64,000 nucleotides of DNA from Caryophanales bacterium UBA4682 (GTDB taxonomy: Bacteria > Bacillota_I > Bacilli_A > RFN20 > CAG-288): positions 35,422 through 99,421 of the forward strand of contig DHKY01000001.1 of assembly GCA_002404995.1 (NCBI GenBank). The letters run 5' to 3'. The notes below the pieces were generated by a model that did no database searches, was not told the origin of the DNA, and was given only the letters and a program-made list of their open reading frames with translations. This document shows, one piece after another, positions 7,696 through 15,750 of this stretch; position 1 is the stretch's first letter, and each line of letters opens with the position of its first letter. The position numbers were made by a program, and so were the translations under genes.

Positions 7696-9677
7696 AACTA
7701 ATAGTCAAAAATCTGAAGAAAAGCTATCAAGGAAAAGAACTTTTTCGGAATCTTTCTTTTTCTTTTTCGGATGGTATTCTACAGATAGAAGGAAAAAGTG
7801 GATCGGGTAAGACTACATTACTTTTCATGCTCAGGAAAATTCTCGTTCCAGATGAAGGTACCGTTAATTATGAATCTGCTATCCAATATGGGTTCGCTGG
7901 GCAGACTCCAAGCCTGTTTTCTTCTCTTACCTACCAAGAGAACAAGAAGAGAAGGCGAACCATCCATGATGAGAAAATCGAAAGTTTATTGTTCGAAAAG
8001 CTCGACTTCTCCAGAGAGGACAGCAACAAAAAGCTTTTTGAACTCAGCGGAGGTCAAAGAAAAAAAGCAGAACTTATATTTATTCTGTCTCAGGTAAAAG
8101 ACCTTTATTTCCTTGATGAGCCTTTTTCTTCGCTTGACCAAGAATCAAAAGCAAATCTCACCGGTTTTCTAAATGAATTCTCAAAAAAGCATCCGCTTGT
8201 CATCGTCACTCACGAATCATCCGAATTGAATATTGCAGAAAAGATATCACTTCCTTTCAAAGGAGAAAATAAGGAAACTTATAAGAAATCCAACTTTCCT
8301 AATAAACGAACCGACTGCCTGCAAAGAAAGTCCGCCTTCCTTGTTGTTGCAGATTATTTCCGTTCAAAAAGAATCTATTCGTCCATCAAAAGGATCCTTT
8401 CTTGCTTGTTTTTTGTTTTTTTCTCTTGTGGATTCAGCTTTACCAATACAAGAAATGATAGGGAAAACCAAATTGTCAGCTTAGAGGCCGATCCTTATTC
8501 CTATTTTGAGGTTTTACCGGCTTCAAAAGCACCGCTTTCGGAGTCTTATTTTTCCTACCCTATTCATCAGGTTCTCACGTTAGATGCAAACATGGGAAAC
8601 TTCCAATACAAGAAAATAATAATAATCGGAGGCTTTGCAGAAGATAATAGCTTCTGCCACTTTTCTAATGGTTCTCCAAAGAATTCCTTGTTTTCTTCTT
8701 CAATGACAATCTTTTCCTATCGCTTAGGAAAATCATATCCATTCAAAGAAATTTACAATGAGGAACTGAGAGACAAAATCGGCAGTGGATTCAAATTTCT
8801 TGACGAGCAAAGGGAAAATGAAACCTATTCGGATATCCTACTAACAAGCAATGATTTCATTGATTCAATTCTAAGATATTCCCCTTCGGATCTTTACTGG
8901 GAGGACAGGCAATGCAGACTTGATTCTCTTCCCCTGGTCAGTATAAGCAATGGCGTTCTATCCCTTTCGTATTCTTCTTCGATTCCATTTTCGGTATCAG
9001 ATAGCACAAATTCCTCTATTTCCTGTTCTTTTTCCTCAACCTCTTTAGATTTATATGAGGGCAATGAAATCATTGAAAGCAAGATTCCTTCTGTTCCATC
9101 CGAGAAAAGTATTACGATTCCTTTGAATCTCTATAAGGACATTCTTCTTCATAGCAAAGATTTTTCGGGCTACCAAAATGTTCTGGAGAAAAAAGATGCA
9201 ATCAACAGGTCCAGAGAAATCGAAGTTCTAACCAAGGGGAATATCGTGTATCTTCCAGAAACAAGGAAACAGATTCTCTATTTTTCCTTATCAATATTAT
9301 GTTTAGGATTATTCGTCGCTTTCATTCTTTATAGTTCAAAAGGAATAGTTTCCTGGAAAGAGGAAAGGAAATCGATCCTCCAAGCCAATCAGAGAAAAGG
9401 ATACTCTATTGGGGCTAGGATTATTTCTGCCATCGAGACTCTTCCCTTTCTACTTGTATCCCTCTTGCTATATTGCTTTGTTTTTATTCCTCATGCGAAT
9501 ATTTCAAATAGGAAGAACACCTATCCGCTCGGCTATGAGTTTCTAGGGAAAGCATACAGTAATAGGAAACCAGTCCCCTTTATCCATTTTGAAATTCAAT
9601 ATAGGGTTATCCTATTGTTTTTCCTTTTACTCTTTCTTTTATCTTTTTTCTGCCTGTTAAATAAGAAGAAGCACTGA
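7692..9677 (+). CDS. ATPase-permease fusion ABC transporter, MacB/FtsX-like (subunit 2)
   Basis: 661 residues; the ATG overlaps the stop of subunit 1 (ATGA). The ATPase has Walker A GKSGSGKTT (about 36-44), Q-loop region FAGQTPSLF, a canonical LSGGQ signature, Walker B LYFLDEP and switch His in IVTHESSE. TM1 is at about 234-252, a large Ser/Tyr-rich extracellular domain follows, and three TM helices lie near 530-550, 573-592 and 633-655. The extracellular domain differs clearly from that of subunit 1, so the pair probably forms a heterodimer rather than two redundant transporters. Both ATP sites look catalytically complete. A weak hairpin with a short T run follows (about 9686-9717). Confidence 0.78.
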   Translation: MKLIVKNLKKSYQGKELFRNLSFSFSDGILQIEGKSGSGKTTLLFMLRKILVPDEGTVNYESAIQYGFAGQTPSLFSSLTYQENKKRRRTIHDEKIESLLFEKLDFSREDSNKKLFELSGGQRKKAELIFILSQVKDLYFLDEPFSSLDQESKANLTGFLNEFSKKHPLVIVTHESSELNIAEKISLPFKGENKETYKKSNFPNKRTDCLQRKSAFLVVADYFRSKRIYSSIKRILSCLFFVFFSCGFSFTNTRNDRENQIVSLEADPYSYFEVLPASKAPLSESYFSYPIHQVLTLDANMGNFQYKKIIIIGGFAEDNSFCHFSNGSPKNSLFSSSMTIFSYRLGKSYPFKEIYNEELRDKIGSGFKFLDEQRENETYSDILLTSNDFIDSILRYSPSDLYWEDRQCRLDSLPLVSISNGVLSLSYSSSIPFSVSDSTNSSISCSFSSTSLDLYEGNEIIESKIPSVPSEKSITIPLNLYKDILLHSKDFSGYQNVLEKKDAINRSREIEVLTKGNIVYLPETRKQILYFSLSILCLGLFVAFILYSSKGIVSWKEERKSILQANQRKGYSIGARIISAIETLPFLLVSLLLYCFVFIPHANISNRKNTYPLGYEFLGKAYSNRKPVPFIHFEIQYRVILLFFLLLFLLSFFCLLNKKKH

Positions 9678-9731
9678 ATCAGGAAGACAACCTTTCAAAA
9701 AGGCTATTCATTTTTCACACGAAAAAGATTT

Positions 9732-9803
9732 TTAGCACTCAAGCCTTGAATTTGCTAATTTGTTCTCTATAATAGATGTTGCACTTGGAAGAACGAGTGC
9801 TAA
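9732..9803 (+). promoter_or_regulatory. hrcA promoter flanked by two degenerate CIRCE operators
   Basis: CIRCE consensus is TTAGCACTC-N9-GAGTGCTAA. The first copy (9732-9758) has a perfect left half and a degenerate right half (ATTTGCTAA) at N9. The second (9778-9803) has a degenerate left half (GTTGCACTT), a spacer of 8 and a perfect right half. Between them are -35 TTGAAT (9746-9751), a 16-bp spacer and -10 TATAAT (9768-9773). The perfect right half runs into the SD (AAGAGGAGG). HrcA bound here would block both transcription initiation and the leader: classic class I heat-shock autoregulation. Confidence 0.85.
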
Positions 9804-9812
9804 GAGGAGGAC

Positions 9813-10922
9813 ATGATGAAGAGTGCACGGAAGTACTTAATCCTGAAATGCATCTGCGAAGAGTTCATCAAGACCGGTGTTCCGGTCGGAAGCAAGACCC
9901 TTCTTGCAAACTATCATCTTGATTGTTCCTCCGCGACAATCCGCAATGCTAGGGCAGAGCTCGAAGAAGAAGGATACCTGGAAAAGAAACACATCTCTTC
10001 CGGAAGAATGCCTTCCTCCAAAGGATACCAATACTATCTTGAGCATCTCTCCAGCACAAATTCGGAAAGCAGCATCGGGCTCGAATTCCAACGGGAATTC
10101 CAGGAAATACTGAAAGACCATACAAAGTCCGTTGAAGACGTTCTGACAAAATCCTGTCAAAGGATTTCCGAAAGGACAAAGATGGCAACAGTGGTCCTCG
10201 GTCCGAAAGCCGATCAGGAGGCCCTCGTCTCGATTCAACTATTATCTCTCAATGATAAGAGTGCAAGGTTCATCTTCATCACCGATTCCGGATATGTCGA
10301 GAAAAAGACCTTCGTCAGGCAGAAAGGCGAAAGCTTCACTGCTAGGCAGAATGCAGTCAACTTCCTGTCCATGCGATTGACAGGAACAAAGATTGCAGAT
10401 CTCGAAACTAAGACGAAAGCCTTGAAGCCTCTGGCTGTACAGAGGTACGGCAAAGAGGGAAGCAGGGTCATCCAGGCTTTCCTTGAAGCTCTGATCTCCT
10501 TTGCACGGAAGAAGCTGACTGTTTATGGACAAAAGAATCTATTGACTCTTCCAGAGTTCCAGAATGACCGTCAGGCATTCGTCAATGCTATCGATACCCT
10601 GCAGGACGGTTCTTCTAGGGCACATTCCTTAACGGAAAGCGATGACTTAGGAGATGCCAATGTCGGCTTCACCCATGTTCAGAAAGGCGATAGGGCGATT
10701 GTCACAAAGGCTGTGGGAAAAGATCAGATTGCTGTCGTTGGTCCTAAGCGCAGGGATTACAAAAAGATTCTTGCTGCTCTCGACTATGTCGCTTATAGGC
10801 TTGACCATTATTTCTTCTCTCCCGACCAAAACTCAACATCCTTGATTCCAATTGCGCCGGTACAGGAAGTCAATAAGCCAATCACAAAGAAGAAACCAGC
10901 AAAGAAAGGAGCGAGAAAATGA
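9813..10922 (+). CDS. hrcA: Heat-inducible transcription repressor HrcA
   Basis: 369 residues, slightly longer than usual because of a Lys-rich tail. The N-terminal winged helix contains VPVGSKTLL and SSATIRNARAELEEEGYL, the DNA-recognition part typical of HrcA; a GAF-like middle domain and dimerisation region follow. HrcA binds CIRCE and represses the chaperone operon, with GroE-dependent folding as the usual temperature sensor. SD AAGAGGAGG precedes ATGATG (9813/9816; either could be used). The stop overlaps grpE by ATGA. CIRCE elements lie directly upstream. Confidence 0.95.
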   Translation: MMKSARKYLILKCICEEFIKTGVPVGSKTLLANYHLDCSSATIRNARAELEEEGYLEKKHISSGRMPSSKGYQYYLEHLSSTNSESSIGLEFQREFQEILKDHTKSVEDVLTKSCQRISERTKMATVVLGPKADQEALVSIQLLSLNDKSARFIFITDSGYVEKKTFVRQKGESFTARQNAVNFLSMRLTGTKIADLETKTKALKPLAVQRYGKEGSRVIQAFLEALISFARKKLTVYGQKNLLTLPEFQNDRQAFVNAIDTLQDGSSRAHSLTESDDLGDANVGFTHVQKGDRAIVTKAVGKDQIAVVGPKRRDYKKILAALDYVAYRLDHYFFSPDQNSTSLIPIAPVQEVNKPITKKKPAKKGARK

Positions 10923-11566
10923 GCACAGAAAACGAAAAAAAGCCAAATGAGCCGAAACAGGCAGAAGAAGCAAAAAAGAAAGACAGTGAGCTGCAAGCTC
11001 TCGTCAATCGCCTCAAGCAGGAAAACGAAGAGCTGAAAAAGAAATCCGAAAACTACCAGAAGCAGTTCGAGGAAGCTGATAAGGAAAAAGATTCCTGGAA
11101 GAACAAATACTATGAAGCCTATGCTGACAGGGCCAACACCCGGAAGCAGATTGAGAAGGAAAACGAAGACTTCAAGAAGTATGCCCAGAAATCACTGATT
11201 GAGGAATTGATTCCAACGTTGGACAGCTTCGACATGTCCTTAATGGCAACACCGAAGGATGAAGCCACCAAACGTTATAAGGAAGGATTCCAGAGGATTC
11301 ACAACAAGCTTCTCAACTCTCTGAAGCAAGCCCATGTCGAAGTCATCGACCCGAAGGTCGGAGAAGAATACAATCCACATACAAGGATGGCTCTCTCCAC
11401 TGTCGAAGCCGACGATGGAAACAAAGTAGCAGAAGTTTATAGGAAAGGCTACAAGCTCTACGATCATCTTCTCCGTGCTGCCAGCGTTGTCACAACAGTG
11501 AAAGAGGCTGCAGAAAAGAAGGAAGATAAGGAAGAGAAGAAAGACGATACGATTGAAGTTAAATAA
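10919..11566 (+). CDS. grpE: Nucleotide exchange factor GrpE
   Basis: 215 residues. A long charged N-terminal coiled coil (about 1-110, rich in E and K) precedes the conserved dimer and beta-wing region: LIPTLDSFDMSL, EVIDPKVGEEYNPHTRMAL and YRKGYKLYDHLLRAASV. GrpE promotes ADP release from DnaK. The start overlaps hrcA by 4 nt; dnaK follows after 24 bp. Confidence 0.95.
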   Translation: MSTENEKKPNEPKQAEEAKKKDSELQALVNRLKQENEELKKKSENYQKQFEEADKEKDSWKNKYYEAYADRANTRKQIEKENEDFKKYAQKSLIEELIPTLDSFDMSLMATPKDEATKRYKEGFQRIHNKLLNSLKQAHVEVIDPKVGEEYNPHTRMALSTVEADDGNKVAEVYRKGYKLYDHLLRAASVVTTVKEAAEKKEDKEEKKDDTIEVK

Positions 11567-11590
11567 AACCACAAGGGAGGAAATTCATTT

Positions 11591-13444
11591 ATGGCAAAAG
11601 AAGTAATCTTAGGTATCGATTTAGGTACTACGAACTCAGTTGTCTCTTATAGGCAGGATGATCATAACGTCAAGGTCATCCCTTCGCCGGAAGGCACTAA
11701 TACCTGTCCGTCCGTCGTTTCATTTAAACCAGATGGAGAGGAAATTGTCGGTAACGCTGCAAAGCGAAGGCTTTTGACAAATCCGGATACTGTGCATTCC
11801 ATCAAACGTAAGATGGGTACACGTGAACTCACTCATATCGCTTGCCTCAACAAGGATTTCACTCCGGAAGAGATTTCCGCAAAGATTTTAAGCTATAGGA
11901 AGTCCTATGCTGAGAAATTCTTAGGCCAGAGTGTCAAGAAAGCCGTCATCACCTGCCCTGCCTACTTCAATGACGATCAGCGTCAGGCTACAAAGAATGC
12001 TGGCACAATTGCCGGTCTTGATGTTGTCCGTGTCATCTCCGAGCCGACCGCTGCTGCTCTTGCTTATGGTAGGGACAGCAAGAAATCCGGCAAGATCATG
12101 GTCTTCGATTTAGGCGGTGGTACGCTTGATGTCTCCATTCTTGATATCGGCGATGGTACTTTCGAAGTTCTTTCCACTTCTGGTGACACTCACCTCGGCG
12201 GCGATGATTGGGATAATGCTGTCATGGATTGGCTCAGGTCTGAGATCCAGAAACAGTGCGGAATCACCATTACCCGTGATAATCCGAAGGATCGTCCGAC
12301 ACTTCAGCGTCTTCGTGATGAAGCTGAAAAAGCCAAAATCAATCTTTCCAGCCAGGCGGAAACCATCATTTCCTTACCATATATCGGCTTCAAGGATGGC
12401 GCACCGGTCAACTTCGAAACCACGCTTACCCGCGCTAAATTCCAGGATTTGACCCGTAATCTGTTAGATCGTTGCGAGACTCCGTTTGAAAAAGCACTCT
12501 CCGATGCGAAGTTATCGGTCAGCGACCTTGACGATATCATCTTAGTCGGTGGTTCGACCCGTAGGCCTGCTGTTGTCGAAAGGATTACCCGCTTGAACAA
12601 TGGCAAGAAGCCGAATCAGTCCGTCAACCCGGATGAGGCTGTCTCTGTCGGTGCCGCTATCCAAGGCGGTATCATCCGTGGCGATGTCAAGGATGTTGTT
12701 CTCCTTGATGTCACTCCGCTTACCTTAGGCATCGAAACCTTAGGTGGTGTCAGGACTCCGCTTATTCCTCGTAACACTACGATTCCGACGACACGTCAGC
12801 AGATCTTCTCTACTGCCGAAGATAATCAGCCTGGTGTCGAAATCCAGGTCTTCCAGGGCGAACGTCCGAGGGCAAATGATAACAAGTTCCTTGGCCGGTT
12901 CAAACTCGAAGGCATCCGTCCGGCACCGCGTGGTGTCCCTCGCATCCAGGTTACTTTCTCCATCGATGTCAACGGTATTGTCTCAGTCAGTGCAAAAGAC
13001 CTTGATACCAATGCCGAGCAGCATATTACGATTTCCAACTCCAGCGGTTTAAGCAAAGAAGAAATCGATAAGATGGTCAAAGAGGCCGAAGCACACAAAG
13101 CCGATGATGACAAACGTAAGAAAGATGCTGACACCCGCAATGAGGCTCAGCAGCTTATCGATTCCATCGATCACCAGATCAATGATAAAGATCATCCGAT
13201 TGATGAGAATACCAAAGCTCAGGCCATCAAGATCCGTGATGAAATCAAAGCAGATCTTGATAAGAACGACTTAGAAGCTGTCCGCAGCAAGATTGCCCAA
13301 CTTCAGCAGGCTGCCAACTCCGTCTACCAGGCTCACAGCCAGGCAGAGGCTAACTCTTCCAGCCAGAACGCCGGTGGAAACGCCAGCGCAAAGAAGGATG
13401 ACAACGTTGTCGATGCCACCTTCGAAGAGAAGAAAGACAAGTAA
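11591..13444 (+). CDS. dnaK: Chaperone DnaK (Hsp70)
   Basis: 617 residues, the usual length for Gram-positive DnaK. ATPase motifs: GIDLGTTNSVVSY at the start, VFDLGGGTLDVSI and ILVGGSTRRPAV; a substrate-binding domain follows (LDVTPLTLGIETLGG) with a C-terminal helical lid ending in an acidic tail. SD GGGAGG lies at 11575-11580. Codon use is more biased than in the neighbours, as expected for a highly expressed gene. It is followed by a terminator or attenuator hairpin before dnaJ. Confidence 0.98.
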   Translation: MAKEVILGIDLGTTNSVVSYRQDDHNVKVIPSPEGTNTCPSVVSFKPDGEEIVGNAAKRRLLTNPDTVHSIKRKMGTRELTHIACLNKDFTPEEISAKILSYRKSYAEKFLGQSVKKAVITCPAYFNDDQRQATKNAGTIAGLDVVRVISEPTAAALAYGRDSKKSGKIMVFDLGGGTLDVSILDIGDGTFEVLSTSGDTHLGGDDWDNAVMDWLRSEIQKQCGITITRDNPKDRPTLQRLRDEAEKAKINLSSQAETIISLPYIGFKDGAPVNFETTLTRAKFQDLTRNLLDRCETPFEKALSDAKLSVSDLDDIILVGGSTRRPAVVERITRLNNGKKPNQSVNPDEAVSVGAAIQGGIIRGDVKDVVLLDVTPLTLGIETLGGVRTPLIPRNTTIPTTRQQIFSTAEDNQPGVEIQVFQGERPRANDNKFLGRFKLEGIRPAPRGVPRIQVTFSIDVNGIVSVSAKDLDTNAEQHITISNSSGLSKEEIDKMVKEAEAHKADDDKRKKDADTRNEAQQLIDSIDHQINDKDHPIDENTKAQAIKIRDEIKADLDKNDLEAVRSKIAQLQQAANSVYQAHSQAEANSSSQNAGGNASAKKDDNVVDATFEEKKDK

Positions 13445-13450
13445 CCAAAA

Positions 13451-13482
13451 AAGGAAGCCCGGTCAAATCCGGGCTTCTTTGT
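13451..13482 (+). terminator. Hairpin between dnaK and dnaJ
   Basis: GAAGCCCGG / CCGGGCTTC stem (13454-13462 and 13469-13477), 6-nt loop, short T run (TTTGT). The weak T tail suggests partial termination that lowers dnaJ relative to dnaK rather than a full stop. Confidence 0.7.
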
Positions 13483-13498
13483 CTAAGGAGGCCTCCAA

Positions 13499-14650
13499 AT
13501 GGCAGAAAAGCGAGATTATTATGAGGTTTTAGGCGTTGATATGAACGCCTCTGCAGACGAAATCAAAAGCGCCTATCGTAAACTAGCCAAAAAATACCAT
13601 CCGGATTTGAACCATGATGCCGATGCCCCTGCCCATTTCAAAGAGGTCACGGAAGCTTATGAGGTTCTTTCCGATCCTAAGAAACGTCAAGCCTATGATC
13701 AATTCGGCCAGGCCGCCTTTGATCAGAACGGTGCCGGAGGTTTCAATAGTGCAAACTTCAACGGCCAGGACGCATCCGGCTTCGGAGGATTCGAAGACTT
13801 CGGAGATATCTTCTCCCAGTTCTTCGGAGGCGGTGCACGCTCTTCCCGTCAAAGCCGTACCCCCCGCAAAGGGGAGGACAAAGCGGTTCGAATCAAGCTT
13901 TCGTTTGATCAGGCAGTTCATGGAACCAAGGTCGATATCCCTCTGACTTACGTAGATACCTGTCCGGATTGCCATGGTACCGGTGCCAAGGATTCGACTT
14001 GCATCCGGACTTGTCCTACTTGCGGTGGAACTGGCTATGTCCGTACCCGCCGTCAGACAATCTTCGGTGTTGCTGAAACACAGGAACCTTGTCCAGACTG
14101 CGGCGGAACAGGAAAGAAAATCACTGCGAAGTGTCAGACTTGCCATGGACAAGGCCGTGTTCAAAAGAGTGAGACGATTTCCGTCAATATCCCACATGGT
14201 GTCGATACCGGCGATAAAAGGCGTATCCAAGGCAAAGGCGAAGTCGGAATCAATGGTGGTCCAAATGGCGATTTGGTTCTTGTCATTGAAGTTGCACCAA
14301 GTCAGACCTTTGTACGCAAAGGTGCTGATGTCTACACCAATGTGTCCATTTCTGTAACCGATGCATTGCTTGGCACGACCATTACGGTTCCTACCGTGGA
14401 CGGAGAAGCCGACTTGAACATTCCTGCATGCACAGAAGCTGGAACAACTCTGAAAAGGGGTAAGACCGGCATTGTTCTTCCTAACCGTGACAGCAAGGGC
14501 GATGAATATGTGACTATCCAGGTCAAGTTCCCGAAGAACTTGACTCAGGAACAGAAAGATCTGATTCAGCAGTTCGGCGAAATCGAAAACAAGAAACCAA
14601 ACGGAATCTTCTCTTGGTTCAAGTCCAAGTTCAACAACAAGAAGAAGTAA
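13499..14650 (+). CDS. dnaJ: Chaperone DnaJ (Hsp40, type I)
   Basis: 383 residues. The J domain (1-70) carries the HPD motif in KKYHPDLN; a Gly/Phe-rich linker follows (about 75-120); the zinc-finger region (about 150-215) has four CxxCxGxG repeats (CPDCHGTG, CPTCGGTG, CPDCGGTG, CQTCHGQG); the C-terminal substrate-binding domains complete the protein. SD TAAGGAGG is present. DnaJ delivers substrates to DnaK and stimulates its ATPase. Last gene of the heat-shock locus, closed by a strong terminator. Confidence 0.97.
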   Translation: MAEKRDYYEVLGVDMNASADEIKSAYRKLAKKYHPDLNHDADAPAHFKEVTEAYEVLSDPKKRQAYDQFGQAAFDQNGAGGFNSANFNGQDASGFGGFEDFGDIFSQFFGGGARSSRQSRTPRKGEDKAVRIKLSFDQAVHGTKVDIPLTYVDTCPDCHGTGAKDSTCIRTCPTCGGTGYVRTRRQTIFGVAETQEPCPDCGGTGKKITAKCQTCHGQGRVQKSETISVNIPHGVDTGDKRRIQGKGEVGINGGPNGDLVLVIEVAPSQTFVRKGADVYTNVSISVTDALLGTTITVPTVDGEADLNIPACTEAGTTLKRGKTGIVLPNRDSKGDEYVTIQVKFPKNLTQEQKDLIQQFGEIENKKPNGIFSWFKSKFNNKKK

Positions 14651-14657
14651 ATCTAAG

Positions 14658-14692
14658 AATGCCTCTGACCCAATCGGCCAGAGGCATTTTTC
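14658..14692 (+). terminator. Rho-independent terminator after dnaJ
   Basis: AATGCCTCTG / CAGAGGCATT stem (14658-14667 and 14679-14688) followed by TTTTC. Confidence 0.85.
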
Positions 14693-14753
14693 ATGCATGC
14701 GCTTTCTTCTTCCTCTTTGCTCCGTTTCCTAGATTTTCCTGTTTTTCTTCCGA

Positions 14754-14759
14754 TATAAT
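14754..14759 (+). promoter_or_regulatory. -10 box giving a leaderless start for the phosphatase gene
   Basis: Perfect TATAAT, 6 nt before the ATG at 14766, so the expected +1 coincides with the start codon. The -35 is weak and there is no SD. Confidence 0.5.
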
Positions 14760-14765
14760 AGCCTT

Positions 14766-15608
14766 ATGAAAATCAATGGAACGAATTTTATTCCCTTAGA
14801 GGGAACCATCAATACCCGGGACTTAGGCGGGTATAAAAGGAAAGACGGGAGAAAAATCAAGGAGAAGCGTCTCATCCGTTCGGATGCCCTGACCCGTATT
14901 AGTGACAAAGACGCAAAATTTCTGAAAGAAGAAAGGAATCTACGTTATGATATCGATTTCCGTTCCCAGGAAGAAATTTCTGCAAAGCCGGAAATCGCCA
15001 TCGAAGGTGTCAAATACCTCGATTTCTCGGTCGAAGAAAGTCTGACCTCTCTTCTTCCAGTAGAACATCCGCATGAGCCTTTTGACATTCCGGACAAGAA
15101 CATCGCCGGAATTGTCTCTTTCATCTATCACCTTGATCCAAACGGAGATGTTACCCACGCAAGGGAAAACACTTATTGTTACTTTGTCTCTGGGGAACTT
15201 GGAAGAAAAGGATACCGCAGTTTCCTTCATACTCTCTATAACAACAAAGAAGGATCCTGCCTCTTCCATTGTGCAGATGGAAAAGACCGTTGCGGAGTCG
15301 GAACAGCTCTTCTCTTATCCCTCCTAGGAATGGATAGAGAAGAAATCATCAAAGATTACCTTCTTACAAACATCTTTACAAAGGAAAAAGCAAACTATCA
15401 GACTTCCTATCTCCGAGATATCTGTAAGATCAAGAACGAGACCTTGATTAATTCAGTCGGCATCTTAGCCGGTGTCCGTGAAAACTTCATCCGGGCTGCC
15501 TTTGACTATATCGACAAGAACTATAACGGAATTGATTCCTATCTTCACAACGAAATGCAGTTCACAGATGAAAGGATCAAAGACAGGCGGGATAACTACC
15601 TCGAATAA
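14766..15608 (+). CDS. Tyrosine/lipid phosphatase of the Y_phosphatase3 type
   Basis: 280 residues. The P-loop HCADGKDRCG fits Cx5R of cysteine-based phosphatases, and the N-terminal NTRDLGGYK plus RSDALTRIS match the protein-tyrosine-phosphatase-like family found in Gram-positives (related to LipA of Listeria). Members dephosphorylate phosphotyrosine and phosphoinositides; the physiological substrate here is unknown. No signal peptide is seen, so it is probably cytosolic. It stands alone between two terminators with its own promoter directly abutting the ATG. Confidence 0.85.
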   Translation: MKINGTNFIPLEGTINTRDLGGYKRKDGRKIKEKRLIRSDALTRISDKDAKFLKEERNLRYDIDFRSQEEISAKPEIAIEGVKYLDFSVEESLTSLLPVEHPHEPFDIPDKNIAGIVSFIYHLDPNGDVTHARENTYCYFVSGELGRKGYRSFLHTLYNNKEGSCLFHCADGKDRCGVGTALLLSLLGMDREEIIKDYLLTNIFTKEKANYQTSYLRDICKIKNETLINSVGILAGVRENFIRAAFDYIDKNYNGIDSYLHNEMQFTDERIKDRRDNYLE

Positions 15609-15631
15609 GCTTATCTACCGTTCGATAACAC

Positions 15632-15675
15632 AAAGGTCGGCTGTTTTTGTGATAGACAGCTGGCCTTTATTTTTA
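15632..15675 (+). terminator. Terminator after the phosphatase gene
   Basis: A 13-bp stem with two G-T pairs (AAAGGTCGGCTGT / ACAGCTGGCCTTT) is followed by ATTTTTATTT. Confidence 0.8.
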
Positions 15676-15750
15676 TTTAAATGATAGAATAGAAGTTATT
15701 GTACTTTTTTCTAATTGGATTCGACTACAATAGATAAGATAAGAGGTCTG

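Noticed and set aside
13583..14698. 371-codon open frame antisense to dnaJ
   Set aside because: It is the mirror of the highly conserved dnaJ; codon bias in dnaJ removes antisense stops. No SD and no recognisable protein.
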